A stretch of DNA of 64,000 nucleotides from Shinella sp. XGS7 (GTDB lineage Bacteria; Pseudomonadota; Gammaproteobacteria; Burkholderiales; Burkholderiaceae_C), in NCBI RefSeq assembly GCF_020535565.1, contig NZ_CP084758.1:4601001-4665000 (forward strand), in the 5' to 3' direction. Below are positions 45,728 through 54,741 of the stretch, piece after piece; position 1 is the first letter of the stretch, and each line of letters starts with the position of its first letter. The position numbers and the translations under genes are program-made. A model generated the notes under the pieces. The model was given only the letters and a program-made list of their open reading frames with translations. It was not told the origin of the DNA and made no database searches.

Positions 45728-46672
45728 ATGAAGCAGATCCTGTCAGCACTCGTCCTGGCCATCACGGCCCTGTCCACCCAGGCCCAGGAGGCCAAGGTCG
45801 GCATCGGCATCTCGGGCTGGACCGGTTTCGCGCCCCTGACCCTGGCCAAGGAAGCGGGCCTCTTCAAGAAGAACGGCCTGGACGTGACGATCAAGAAGAT
45901 CCCGCAGAAAGACCGCCACCTGGCCATCGCCTCGGGCGATGTGCAGTGCGCCGCCACCACGGTGGAGACCTGGATCGTCTGGAACGCCAATGGCGTGGCC
46001 ACCACCCAGATCTTCCAGCTGGACAAGAGCTTTGGTGCCGACGGCCTGGTGGTCAAGCCCGGCATCGCCAAGATCGCCGACCTCAAGGGCAAGACCGTGG
46101 CCGCCAGCGCCCCCGGCACCGCGCCCTATTTCGGCCTGGCCTGGATGCTGAAGAAGAACGGCGTCTCGGTGAAGGACGTGAAGGTGGTGAACCTGGAGCC
46201 CCAGGCCGCGGCCAATGCCTTCATCGCCGGCACCGGCGATCTGGACGGCGGCATGACCTACGAGCCCTACCTCTCGGGCGTGCGCGCCAAGCCCGAGGCC
46301 GGCAAGATCATCGCCACCACCCTGGACTACCCCATGGTGATGGACACCTTCGGCTGCACGCCCAAATTCCTGGCCGAAAACCCCAAGGCCGCCAAGGCCC
46401 TGGCCGACAGCTATTTCGAGGCCCTGGCCATGATCAAGGCCGATCCCAAGAAGAGCTTCGAGATCATGGGCGCCGATGTGAAGCAGAGCGGCGAGGCCTT
46501 CGAGAAGAGCCAGGCCTTCCTGCGCTGGCAGGACCGCGAGGCCAACAAGAAGTTCTTTGCCGGCGAGCATGCCCATTTCAGCAAGGAGGCCGCCGAGCTG
46601 CTGCTGGAGGTGGGCATCATCAAGGCCATCCCCGATCTCTCCAAGCTCGCCGACACCCGCTTCATCCAGTAA
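45728..46672 (+). CDS. ABC transporter substrate-binding protein (nitrate/sulfonate/taurine type)
   Basis: 314 residues with a signal peptide ending AQA. NMT1/SsuA-like: GWTGFAPLTLAKEAGLFKKNG, AAT-type VQCAATTVETWIVW and AASAPGTAPYFGLAW. First of three genes of one ABC importer. Candidate ligands are nitrate, taurine or other organosulfonates, or amine compounds; sequence does not decide. The 5' candidate sigma-54 promoter favours a nitrogen-linked role. Confidence 0.87.
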   Translation: MKQILSALVLAITALSTQAQEAKVGIGISGWTGFAPLTLAKEAGLFKKNGLDVTIKKIPQKDRHLAIASGDVQCAATTVETWIVWNANGVATTQIFQLDKSFGADGLVVKPGIAKIADLKGKTVAASAPGTAPYFGLAWMLKKNGVSVKDVKVVNLEPQAAANAFIAGTGDLDGGMTYEPYLSGVRAKPEAGKIIATTLDYPMVMDTFGCTPKFLAENPKAAKALADSYFEALAMIKADPKKSFEIMGADVKQSGEAFEKSQAFLRWQDREANKKFFAGEHAHFSKEAAELLLEVGIIKAIPDLSKLADTRFIQ

Positions 46673-46678
46673 GCCAGC

Positions 46679-47458
46679 ATGCGTCCCCTGACCCCGGTGA
46701 CGCCCCGGGCCCGCGTGGCCCTGGGCCTGTCCTTCTTCATCGTCTTCACCGCGCTCTGGGCCGCCGTTACCTTCGGCGGCCTGGTCAGCAAGACCTTTCT
46801 GGCCGACCCGCTCACCATGCTGAAGTCCGGCTGGACCCTGCTGGCCGAGATGGGCTTTGCCAAGGACATCGGCATGACCGTGTGGCGGGTGCTGGGCGGC
46901 TTCCTGATTGCCGCCGCCCTGGCCCTGCCCCTGGGCGTGCTGATGGGCACCTACAAGCCCGTCGAGGCCTTCTTCGAGCCCTTCGTCTCCTTCGCGCGCT
47001 ACCTGCCGGCCTCGGCCTTCATCCCCCTGCTCATCCTCTGGGCCGGCATCGGCGAGGCGCAGAAGCTGGCCGTGATCTTCATCGGCAGCTTCTTCCAGCT
47101 GACCCTGATGATCGCGGTGGCCGTGGGCAATACCCGGCGCGATCTGGTGGAGGCGGCCTACACCCTGGGCGTCTCGGACCGCACGCTGATCAGCCGCGTG
47201 CTGCTGCCCGGGGCCGCGCCCGAGATCGCCGAGATCCTGCGCATGGTGCTGGGCTGGGCCTGGACCTATGTGATCGTGGCCGAGCTGATCGGTGCCTCCA
47301 GCGGCATCGGCCACATGATCACCGACAGCCAGGCCCTGCTGGCCACCGACCAGATCATCTTCGGCATCATCGTGATCGGCCTGATCGGCCTGGTCAGCGA
47401 CTTCGCCTTCAAGGCACTGAACCGCTCGCTCTTTCCCTGGGCACAGCTCGGCCGATGA
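46679..47458 (+). CDS. ABC transporter permease (SsuC/TauC type)
   Basis: 259 residues, six membrane segments. The EAA loop reads EAAYTLGVSDRTLISRVLLPGAAPEI. BPD_transp_1 family with the usual C-terminal SDFAFKALNRSLFPW. It lies 6 bases after the binding-protein gene and overlaps the ATPase gene by 4 bases, forming the channel of the same importer. Confidence 0.9.
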   Translation: MRPLTPVTPRARVALGLSFFIVFTALWAAVTFGGLVSKTFLADPLTMLKSGWTLLAEMGFAKDIGMTVWRVLGGFLIAAALALPLGVLMGTYKPVEAFFEPFVSFARYLPASAFIPLLILWAGIGEAQKLAVIFIGSFFQLTLMIAVAVGNTRRDLVEAAYTLGVSDRTLISRVLLPGAAPEIAEILRMVLGWAWTYVIVAELIGASSGIGHMITDSQALLATDQIIFGIIVIGLIGLVSDFAFKALNRSLFPWAQLGR

Positions 47459-48246
47459 CTAGCACTTCTTCCATCCTTTCGATCCGCGGCGTCTCCCGCA
47501 CCTTCGGCAGCCCGGGCGGCCCGCAGACCGTGGCCCTGCAGGCCACCGATCTGGACGTGGCCGAGAACGAGTTCTTCACGATGCTCGGCCCCTCGGGCTG
47601 CGGCAAGACCACGCTGTTGCGCATGCTCGCCGGCCTGGACGTGCCCAGCAGCGGCGAGGTGCTGCTGGACGGCCGCAAGGTCCGGGGCCCCGGGGCCGAC
47701 CGCGGCATGGTGTTCCAGAGCTACACCCTCTTCCCCTGGCTCACGGTGCAGGAGAACGTGGCCTTCGGCCTGCGCGAGCGCGGACTCCCCAAGGCGCAGC
47801 AGCAGGAGATCGCCCAGGACTTCCTCGCCAAGGTGGGCCTGGCCAAGTTTGCCGCTCACTATCCCAAGCAGCTCAGCGGCGGCATGCAGCAGCGCACCGC
47901 CCTGGCGCGCGCCCTGGCCAACGGCCCGCGCATGCTGCTGATGGATGAGCCCTTCGGCGCCCTGGACCACCAGACCCGCGAGCTGATGCAGGAGCTGCTG
48001 CTGGGCATCTGGGAGCGCGAGAAAAAGACCGTGCTCTTTGTCACGCATGACATCGACGAGGCCATCTTCATGGGCTCGCGCGTGGTGGTGATGAGCGCCC
48101 GGCCCGGCCGCATCAAGAGCGATCTGCCCTCGCCCTTCGAGCACCCGCGCCACTACTCGGTCAAGACCACGGCCGAATTCGCCGCACTCAAACGCGAACT
48201 GACGGAACAATTGCGCAGCGAAGTGCAGGCCGCGGCGCTCAGCTGA
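47455..48246 (+). CDS. ABC transporter ATP-binding protein (nitrate/sulfonate/taurine type)
   Basis: 263 residues. Walker [11 protein letters not shown]-loop MVFQSYTLFPWLTV, signature LSGGMQQR, Walker B LLMDEPFGALD, H-loop VTHDIDEA. Typical SsuB/TauB-length ATPase with a short C-terminal extension. Last gene of the importer operon; start overlaps the permease stop. Confidence 0.9.
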   Translation: MTSTSSILSIRGVSRTFGSPGGPQTVALQATDLDVAENEFFTMLGPSGCGKTTLLRMLAGLDVPSSGEVLLDGRKVRGPGADRGMVFQSYTLFPWLTVQENVAFGLRERGLPKAQQQEIAQDFLAKVGLAKFAAHYPKQLSGGMQQRTALARALANGPRMLLMDEPFGALDHQTRELMQELLLGIWEREKKTVLFVTHDIDEAIFMGSRVVVMSARPGRIKSDLPSPFEHPRHYSVKTTAEFAALKRELTEQLRSEVQAAALS

Positions 48247-48272
48247 GCCCACGCGGCTGGGACAATCCCGGC

Positions 48273-49358
48273 ATGCGTACGTTTCTCGCGCTGCTGCTGT
48301 CCTGGTGCTGTGGTCCGGCCCTGGCGTTGAGCGTGGCCTTCATCAATCCGGGCCACGCCGACGAGCAATTCTGGCGCAGCGCCAGCGAAGCCATGCAGGC
48401 CGCGGCGCGCAGCCTGGGCGTGGAGCTGGAACTGCTCTACGCCGAGCGCCAACCCGAGCGCGCCCTGGCCCTGGGCCAGGAGATCGCGGCCCGCCCCGCG
48501 GGCAAGCGGCCCGACTACGTGATCCTGGTCAACGAGAAAGGCACGCTGGTGCGCAATGCCCGGGTGCTGGGCGAGGCGGGCATCCGCAGCTTTGCCGCCT
48601 TCAGCGGCCTGCTGCCCCAGGAACGGCGACGCTGGGCCCCGCGCCGCGGCCTGCCCATGCTGCTGGGCAGCCTGGAGCCCGATGCCGAACAGGCCGGCTA
48701 TCTCACGGCCAAGGCCCTGATCGAGCAGGGCCGCCAGCGCGCCGGCGCGCAGACGCCCTTGCAGCTGCTGTCCATCGCCGGCGACCGCTCCACCCCGGTG
48801 TCCATCCAGCGCAACGAGGGCCTGCGCCGCGCCCTGCGCGAGGCGCGCTCGCCCCGGCCCGAGCTGGTGGAGCAGCTCTTCGCCGAATGGCAGCGCGGGC
48901 GGGCCCAGGAGCTGGCCCTGGGAGCCCTGCAGCGCCACCCCGGCCTGGATCTGGTCTGGGCCGGCTCCGACCAGATGGCCTTCGGCGCCATGGAGGCCGC
49001 CGAGCAACTGGGCCGCCAGCCCGGCCGCGATCTGCTCTTTGCCGGCATCAACACCTCGCGCGAAGCCATGCAGGCGGTGCTGGACGGCCGGCTCGCAGCC
49101 CTGGCGGGTGGCCACTTCATGGCCGGAGCCTGGGCCCTGCTGATGCTCCACGACTATCACCACGGCTACGACTTCGCGGACGCCGGCCTCGAGCAGGAGC
49201 AGCCGATGTTCATGCTCTTCGGCAAGGCCGAGGCACGCCGCTACCTGGCGCGTTTCGGCGAGGGCATGCCGGCCCTGGACTTCCGCCCCTACAGCCGGCG
49301 CTTCAGCACCAGCCCGCAGCGCCTGAAGGTCCAGAACCTGCTGCTGGGGCCTCAGTAG
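48273..49358 (+). CDS. Periplasmic sugar-type binding protein (Peripla_BP family), stand-alone
   Basis: 361 residues. A signal peptide (MRTFLALLLSWCCGPALAL) then the type I binding fold: VAFINPGHADEQFW, YVILVNEKGT, LSIAGDRSTPVSIQRNEGLRRAL, WAGSDQMAFGAMEA and LAALAGGHFMAGAW. Related proteins bind ribose, autoinducer-2 or serve as periplasmic sensors for histidine kinases. No transporter gene follows and a convergent clsB overlaps its 3' end by 7 bases, so a sensory role is possible. Confidence 0.78.
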   Translation: MRTFLALLLSWCCGPALALSVAFINPGHADEQFWRSASEAMQAAARSLGVELELLYAERQPERALALGQEIAARPAGKRPDYVILVNEKGTLVRNARVLGEAGIRSFAAFSGLLPQERRRWAPRRGLPMLLGSLEPDAEQAGYLTAKALIEQGRQRAGAQTPLQLLSIAGDRSTPVSIQRNEGLRRALREARSPRPELVEQLFAEWQRGRAQELALGALQRHPGLDLVWAGSDQMAFGAMEAAEQLGRQPGRDLLFAGINTSREAMQAVLDGRLAALAGGHFMAGAWALLMLHDYHHGYDFADAGLEQEQPMFMLFGKAEARRYLARFGEGMPALDFRPYSRRFSTSPQRLKVQNLLLGPQ

Positions 49359-50647
49359 CGTCCCGTCGCGCCCGCTACCCGCAGATAGACGTAGGCGCTC
49401 CAGGCCACCAGGGCACGCACCAGCACGCCACGCAGGCCGGCGCCGCCCCACTGACGCAGATCCACGCGGCGCGAGACCGTGGCCGCGCTCTCGAACTCGG
49501 CCGCCACGGCGCGTGCGAAAGCGGCGTCGCGCACCAGCACATTGGCCTCCAGATTGAGCAGCAGGGACAGCGGGTCGATATTGGAGCTGCCCACCGTGGC
49601 CCAGGCCTCGTCCACCACCGCCACCTTGGCGTGCAGAAAGGCGGGCGTGTACTCGTAGATCTGCACCCCGTGGCCCAGCAGCTCAGCATAGAGGGCCTGG
49701 GCCGCCATGCCGGCGATGCGGTAGTCCAGCTTGCCCTGCAGCAGCAGGCGCACCTGCACGCCGCGCCGCGCCGCGTCGCGCAGGGCGCGCCGGAAGGCCT
49801 GGCCAGGATAGAAATAGGGCGAGATCAGGTCCACCCGCTCGTGCGCGGCGCGGATGGCGTCGATATAGGCCCGCTCGATGGTGCGGCGCTGGCGCAGGTT
49901 GTCGCGCAGCACAAAGGCCGCGCAGACGGGGCTGAGCTCCATCCATTCCGACCCGCCCTCGCGCTGGCGGCGCCGGCCGCGCGGCATGCGCAGGCGCCGC
50001 GCCAGGCGGCGCAGACGGCGCACCGGCTCGGGGCTGCGCACCAGGGCCAGCAGCTCCTCGCCGAAATCGCGCCCCAGCCAGGCCCGGGTCCAGACCGCAC
50101 GCGCCGCCTGGGCCACCGGCTGCACGGCCGGGCCGCACAGGGCCACGGCAAAGTCCAGGCGGGGCTGCTCGGTCTCGCCATGGTGCAGGTCCATGCGGTC
50201 GTCGATGATGTTGATGCCGCCCACAAAGGCCCGCTCGCCGTCCACCACGCAGAGCTTCTGGTGCAGGCGGCGCAGCTGGCCCGGCTGCAGCCAGCGCCAC
50301 CAGCGGTCTATGGGCCGGAACACCGCCAGGGCCACGCCGCTGCCGGCCAGGGCCTCGCTGAGCCAGGGCAGGCTGGCCTTGGAGCCGAAGCCGTCCACCA
50401 CCACCCGCACCCGCACGCCGCGCGCCGCCGCCGCGCGCAGGGCCGCCACGGTGGCCGCGCCGGCACGGTCGTTGTGGAAGATGTAGCTGGCGATCCAGAC
50501 CTCATGACGGGCCGCCGCGATGGCCTCGATCTGGGCGGGAAAAAGCTCGTCCCCGCCCTTGAGCAGGCGCAGCTCATTGCCGCCGCTGTACTCCGGCAGG
50601 GCCTGGGCGTGCCAGGAGAAGACGTGCTCGGTATCCGGGGCCGCCAC
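49352..50647 (-). CDS. clsB: Cardiolipin synthase ClsB-type phospholipase D protein
   Basis: 431 residues. Two HKD motifs, HQKLCVVDGERAFVGG and HAKVAVVDEAWATVGSSN, about 170 residues apart as in ClsB. The Arg-rich middle (RRLRRLARRLRMPRGRRRQRE) is membrane-facing. It makes cardiolipin or transfers phosphatidyl groups in the inner membrane. The start GTG 50647 has a GAGG site; an earlier start at 50710 would overlap the EEP gene end and is less likely. Eight bases after the EEP gene, so the two are co-transcribed. Confidence 0.87.
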   Translation of the reverse strand: MAAPDTEHVFSWHAQALPEYSGGNELRLLKGGDELFPAQIEAIAAARHEVWIASYIFHNDRAGAATVAALRAAAARGVRVRVVVDGFGSKASLPWLSEALAGSGVALAVFRPIDRWWRWLQPGQLRRLHQKLCVVDGERAFVGGINIIDDRMDLHHGETEQPRLDFAVALCGPAVQPVAQAARAVWTRAWLGRDFGEELLALVRSPEPVRRLRRLARRLRMPRGRRRQREGGSEWMELSPVCAAFVLRDNLRQRRTIERAYIDAIRAAHERVDLISPYFYPGQAFRRALRDAARRGVQVRLLLQGKLDYRIAGMAAQALYAELLGHGVQIYEYTPAFLHAKVAVVDEAWATVGSSNIDPLSLLLNLEANVLVRDAAFARAVAAEFESAATVSRRVDLRQWGGAGLRGVLVRALVAWSAYVYLRVAGATGRY

Positions 50648-50655
50648 CGTGCTCC

Positions 50656-51465
50656 TCAGACGAGCTCGAACTCGGCCACCAGGGGCAGGTGGTCGGACAT
50701 GCGGGCCCACACCGGGCCGCGCGGCACTTGGGTGGCCACGCAGCGCAGGCCGCGGGTGTAGATGCGGTCCAGCGAGAAGAAAGGCAGGCGCGAGGGAAAG
50801 GTGGCCAGGCGCCGGCCGCCGGCCACCTGGGCGCGGGTCAGGCCGTACTCGCGCATGGGCGCGTCCAGCTTCTCGCCCCAGTCATTGAAGTCGCCGGCAA
50901 TCACCAGCAGGCCCTCCTCGGGCACCTCGGCGCGGATGTAATCGGCCAGGCGCTGCACCTGGCGCACGCGGCTGCCATGCATCAGGCCCAGATGGGCCAC
51001 CACCGCGTGCACGGTCAGGCCCTGCCACTGCACCTGCACATGCAGCAGGCCGCGCTGCTCGAAGCGGTGGTCCGAGACATCGTGATGCCCCACATCGCCC
51101 AGGGGCCAGCGCGATAGCAGGGCATTGCCATGCTCGCCATGCTTGGTGATGGCATTGGTACGGTAGGCCACCTCATAGCCCTCGGGGGCCAGGAAGTCGG
51201 CCTGACCCTGCTCCGGCCAGCCGAACCAGGTGCGCTCGAAGGTCTTGGCATCGCGATGGTGGAAATGCCGCACCTCCTGCAGAAACACCAGATCGGCGTC
51301 CAGCGCCTCCACGCCCAGGCCCAGGTTGTGGATCTCCAGGCGCTTGCCCGGCCCGATGCCGCGCACGCCCTTGTGGATGTTGTAGGTGGCCACACGCAGA
51401 TGCGGGCTCAGCAGGCTGGTCTGCGGGGCCTGCACCGTGTGGCGAAAGCCGGGGCCGCGCATCAT
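50656..51465 (-). CDS. Endonuclease/exonuclease/phosphatase-family protein
   Basis: 269 residues. EEP fold motifs in order: TYNIHKG, DLVFLQEVR, VVAHLGLMHGSR, AGDFNDWGEKLDAP and MSDHLPLVAEF. Metal-dependent hydrolase of phosphodiesters; substrate not known. It is commonly found between nudB and clsB in Burkholderiales. ATG 51465 overlaps the nudB stop by 4 bases. Confidence 0.88.
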   Translation of the reverse strand: MMRGPGFRHTVQAPQTSLLSPHLRVATYNIHKGVRGIGPGKRLEIHNLGLGVEALDADLVFLQEVRHFHHRDAKTFERTWFGWPEQGQADFLAPEGYEVAYRTNAITKHGEHGNALLSRWPLGDVGHHDVSDHRFEQRGLLHVQVQWQGLTVHAVVAHLGLMHGSRVRQVQRLADYIRAEVPEEGLLVIAGDFNDWGEKLDAPMREYGLTRAQVAGGRRLATFPSRLPFFSLDRIYTRGLRCVATQVPRGPVWARMSDHLPLVAEFELV

Positions 51466-51935
51466 GCGGTGAAGCGCGGCAGCTGCAGCACCGCCTCGGC
51501 ATTGGAGGGCGAGAAGCACAGGTCCGCCGCCTCGCGCCAGGGCAGCCAGCGGTACTGCAGATGCTCGCGCGGGGCCAGGCGCACGGGCGTGCCGGCCGGC
51601 ACGGTGAGGCCGAACACATGCTCGGTGTTGTGGGTCACGCCCGGGGCGTAGCGGTGGCGCCAGACCGGGTAGATCTCGTAGACATTGCGCAGCTGCCAGT
51701 CCAGCAGGCGGCCGCCCACGGCGGCGATGTCGATGCCGGTTTCCTCCTGCACCTCGCGCCGGGCGGTCTCGGCCAGGGGCTCGTCGAGCGCGTCCAGCGA
51801 ACCGGTCACGCTCTGCCAGAAACCGGGCCGGTCGGCCCGCTCCAGCATCAGCACCTGCAGATCGGGCGTGTGGATCACCACCAGCACCGATTCGGGGATC
51901 TTGTGGGGTCGGGTCTGAACTGCACTCTCGCTCAT
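51462..51935 (-). CDS. nudB: Nudix hydrolase, dihydroneopterin triphosphate pyrophosphatase type
   Basis: 157 residues from ATG 51935 (MSESAVQTRPHKIPES). The Nudix box reads GSLDALDEPLAETA then RREVQEETGIDI. Length and PESVLVVIH/ GFWQSVTGS pattern fit NudB, which removes pyrophosphate in folate synthesis. Part of the nudB-EEP-clsB unit. The upstream aspS neighbour usual in Burkholderiales is 7 kb away here. Confidence 0.87.
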   Translation of the reverse strand: MSESAVQTRPHKIPESVLVVIHTPDLQVLMLERADRPGFWQSVTGSLDALDEPLAETARREVQEETGIDIAAVGGRLLDWQLRNVYEIYPVWRHRYAPGVTHNTEHVFGLTVPAGTPVRLAPREHLQYRWLPWREAADLCFSPSNAEAVLQLPRFTA

Positions 51936-51958
51936 GCGGCAAGCATAGCGGAGCCCAC

Positions 51959-52933
51959 TCAGCTGTGCGCCGCGCCGCGTGCCAGACCGCGCGTCAAACG
52001 CTCGGCCGCCCGGCTCAGGCGCTCGCGCAGGGTGGGCGGCTCCAGCACCTCGAACTCCACCTCCAGGGCCAGCAGCCAGTAGACCAGGGCATCCAGCGCA
52101 TGCGCGCCGCACTGCATCAGACAGCGGGCCTCGTCCACCGGGCTCAGCTGCGCCGCCGTGGCCGGAATGCGCGCGGCCATCTGCGCCAGCGGCGCATGCA
52201 GGATGACCCGGGCCTGCTCGGCATGCGGCGACAGCACCACCGAGCGCGCCACAAAGGCGCGCAGGTCCCCGCCCTCGGGCCCGGGCCGGGGCGCGAAATG
52301 CGCGCCCACCGCCAGCGAACCAGCGATGCGGTCCAGGCGGAAGGTGCGCCAGTCGGCGCGCTGTGTGTCCCAGGCCACCAGATACCAGCGGTGGCCGGTG
52401 TGGACCACGCCCTGGGGCTGGGTCTCGCGCCGGCTGGGGCTGCCCTCGGCGTCCACATAGTCGAAGCCCAGGGCCAGTTGATCGCGGCAGGCGCCGGCCA
52501 GATCGGCCAGCAGGCCTGCGTCCACGCTGGGGCCTACCAGATCCATGGCCTGGACGGCGTCGCGCAAGGCATCGGCCCGCCGCCGCAGCCGCGCCGGCAT
52601 CAGCTGCTCCAGCTTGACCAGGGCCTGCAGGGCCGGCTCCTCGATGCCGCCCACCCGGCCCGAGGCCGCGGTGCGCAGGGCAATGGCCACGGCCAGGGCC
52701 TCCTCATCATCCAGCTGCAGAGGTGGCAGGGCCTGGCCCGGGCGCAGGGCATAGCCGCCGGCCACCCCGGTGCTGGCGGCCACCGGATAGCCCAGCTCGC
52801 GCAGGCGGTCGATGTCGCGGCGCAGGGTGCGGGGGTGGATGGCCAGGCGCTCGGCCAGCTCGGGCCCGGCCCAGTGGCGCCGGGCCTGCAAGAGGGAGAG
52901 CAGGCGCAGCAGGCGTGAGGAGGCACTCAGCAT
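51959..52933 (-). CDS. YafY-type transcription factor with HTH and WYL domains
   Basis: 324 residues. N-terminal winged helix (LAERLAIHPRTLRRDIDRLRELGYPV) and a WYL region (HTGHRWYLVAWDTQRADWRTFRLDRI), which senses nucleic-acid or small ligands in related regulators. ATG 52933 (MLSASSRLLRLL) is the conserved start. Divergent from the glutathione transferase gene by 114 bases, so it likely controls it. Confidence 0.87.
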   Translation of the reverse strand: MLSASSRLLRLLSLLQARRHWAGPELAERLAIHPRTLRRDIDRLRELGYPVAASTGVAGGYALRPGQALPPLQLDDEEALAVAIALRTAASGRVGGIEEPALQALVKLEQLMPARLRRRADALRDAVQAMDLVGPSVDAGLLADLAGACRDQLALGFDYVDAEGSPSRRETQPQGVVHTGHRWYLVAWDTQRADWRTFRLDRIAGSLAVGAHFAPRPGPEGGDLRAFVARSVVLSPHAEQARVILHAPLAQMAARIPATAAQLSPVDEARCLMQCGAHALDALVYWLLALEVEFEVLEPPTLRERLSRAAERLTRGLARGAAHS

Positions 52934-53047
52934 GGCCGCACTGTAGCGGCGATTGAGGGCCGATTCTGTCCGCAATGCGGCCTACATTGCCCCGGCGGTC
53001 GGCGCGCTTGCCGGCCCTTCCACACCGAGACTCACCGGGAGAAACCC

Positions 53048-53659
53048 ATGTCCATCGTCCTGTACTGGCACCCCATGTCCAGCGCCACCCCCATCGCCTG
53101 CGCCCTGGCCGAGCTGGGCCTGCCCTACGAGCGGGTCAAGATCGATATCCGTGCCGGCGAGCAGCACGCCCCGGACTATCTGGCCCTCAACCCCAATGGC
53201 AAGGTGCCCACCCTGACGGTGGATGGCGCGCCCATGTTCGAGGCCCTGGCCATCCAGCTCTGGCTGGGCCATACCTATGGCGTGGAGCGCGGCCTCTGGC
53301 CGGCCGGCGGCACGCCCGAGCATCTGCAGGCCCTGTCCTGGTGCAGCTGGGCCTATGTCACGTATGGCGCGGTGCTGGTGCGTCTGCAACTGGCCACCCA
53401 GGGCGAGCCCGCGCTGCGCAGCGAGGCCCAGGCCCGGGCTGCGACCCAGGGCCTGGACGAGCTGCTGGCCGTGCTGGACGCCCGCCTGGCCCGCCAGGCC
53501 TGGATGCTGGGCGCGCACTACTCCCTGGTGGACGTGCTGGTGGCCTCGGTGCTGGGCTACAGCGTCTATCTGGGCGCGCCGGTGGCCCGCCATGCCCATG
53601 TGCAGGCCTGGCTGGGCCGGGTGCAGGCGCGGCCCAGCATGCAGCTGGAAGGCGTCTGA
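53048..53659 (+). CDS. Glutathione S-transferase family protein
   Basis: 203 residues. N-terminal thioredoxin-like half: LYWHPMSSATPIACALAELGLPYE, NPNGKVPTLTVDG, FEALAIQLWL. The C-terminal helical half ends SLVDVLVASVLGYSVYLG, with the DVL cap residue. The site after LYWHP carries Ser rather than Cys, so a glutathione-binding Ser/Tyr class is likely. Detoxification or redox function. Confidence 0.86.
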   Translation: MSIVLYWHPMSSATPIACALAELGLPYERVKIDIRAGEQHAPDYLALNPNGKVPTLTVDGAPMFEALAIQLWLGHTYGVERGLWPAGGTPEHLQALSWCSWAYVTYGAVLVRLQLATQGEPALRSEAQARAATQGLDELLAVLDARLARQAWMLGAHYSLVDVLVASVLGYSVYLGAPVARHAHVQAWLGRVQARPSMQLEGV

Positions 53660-53675
53660 GGACGCGGCTCGAGAC

Positions 53676-54596
53676 TCAGCGCGGCGTGCGCTGGGTCCAG
53701 AGCACGCCGGCCACGATCAGGCCCATGCCCAGCAGGCTGGCCGCCTCCGGTCGCTCGCCAAAAATCGGTAGGGCCAGCAAGGCCGCCAGCACCGGCGTGA
53801 GGGCACCGGCCGTGGCGCTGCGCTGGGCGCCCAGGCGGGCCACCGCCACGCTGTAGCTCAGGGTGGAGATCAGGCCCACGCCCAGGCCCTGCAGGCCCAG
53901 TTGCAGGCCCAGCTGGGCCGGGCTCAGCTGCCAGAGCTGCAGGGGCGCCTGGGCCAGCTGCCACAGCAGCCAGGGCGCCAGCAGGCCCAGGGACAGGCAG
54001 GAGATCAGGGCCGCGGCTTCCAGCGGCGCCAGGCGCGCCTCGCGCAGGGCCAGGGTGTAGGCCGACCACATCAGGCTGCCCAGCAGGAAGAAGGCATAGC
54101 CCTGGGCGCGATCGCCCTCCCCGGCATGCAGGGCCAGCATGGTGGCCACACCGGCCGCGATGCACAGCAGGGCCGGCCAGCGCGCCAGGGCCTGGCGCCC
54201 GTGCAGGGCGGCACCCAGCAAGGCGGTGAACAGGGGCAAGGTGCCGGGGATCAGGGTGGCCCCATCGGCCACCGGTGCGAAACGCATGCCCCAGCCCGCG
54301 ATCAGGAAGTACGGCAGACCGGCGCCGGCCACGATGCTCAGCGTCAGGCGCCAGGGCAAGGCCAGCAGGCGCCGGCGCGCGCGCCACAGCACGGGCAGGA
54401 AGAGCAGGCCGGCGGGGCCGAAACGTATCAGGGCCAGTTCGGCCGGCGGCAGGGCCGCGCGGGCGCCGGCGCGCAGGGAGACAAAGAAACCGGCCCAGAT
54501 GCACAGGGTCAGGGCCAGGGCGGCCCAGCCCAGCCAGGCGCGGGATTCGGCCGGCGCCGCGCCCAGGGGCAAGGCGCTTGCGGTGGAAGAGGACAT
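53676..54596 (-). CDS. EamA/DMT-family exporter
   Basis: 306 residues with ten hydrophobic segments in two EamA repeats (LGWAALALTLCIWAGFF...; FFLLGSLMWSAYTLALREAR...). Members export metabolites or amino acids. ATG 54596 is used; 54638 (MASAFPP) is an in-frame alternative. Divergent from an Lrp regulator, and thus probably its target. Confidence 0.87.
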   Translation of the reverse strand: MSSSTASALPLGAAPAESRAWLGWAALALTLCIWAGFFVSLRAGARAALPPAELALIRFGPAGLLFLPVLWRARRRLLALPWRLTLSIVAGAGLPYFLIAGWGMRFAPVADGATLIPGTLPLFTALLGAALHGRQALARWPALLCIAAGVATMLALHAGEGDRAQGYAFFLLGSLMWSAYTLALREARLAPLEAAALISCLSLGLLAPWLLWQLAQAPLQLWQLSPAQLGLQLGLQGLGVGLISTLSYSVAVARLGAQRSATAGALTPVLAALLALPIFGERPEAASLLGMGLIVAGVLWTQRTPR

Positions 54597-54704
54597 GGGG
54601 GTACTGCGGGGTACGGCAGGCGGGAATGCGGACGCCATTCTCCGCAGGCTCGCCGGGCGTTATTCACCAAAATCCATCCACTTCAAACATCATCGCGCCG
54701 ACAA

Positions 54705-54732
54705 TCGCCAATACATCAACAAATATTGGCGA
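54705..54732. promoter_or_regulatory. Inverted repeat upstream of the Lrp gene, candidate operator
   Basis: TCGCCAATA and TATTGGCGA form a perfect 9-bp inverted repeat with a 10-base AT-rich spacer. It ends 10 bases before the Lrp start, within the 145-bp divergent interval, in an AT-rich island of otherwise GC-rich DNA. Confidence 0.6.
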
Positions 54733-54741
54733 ATTCAACCC

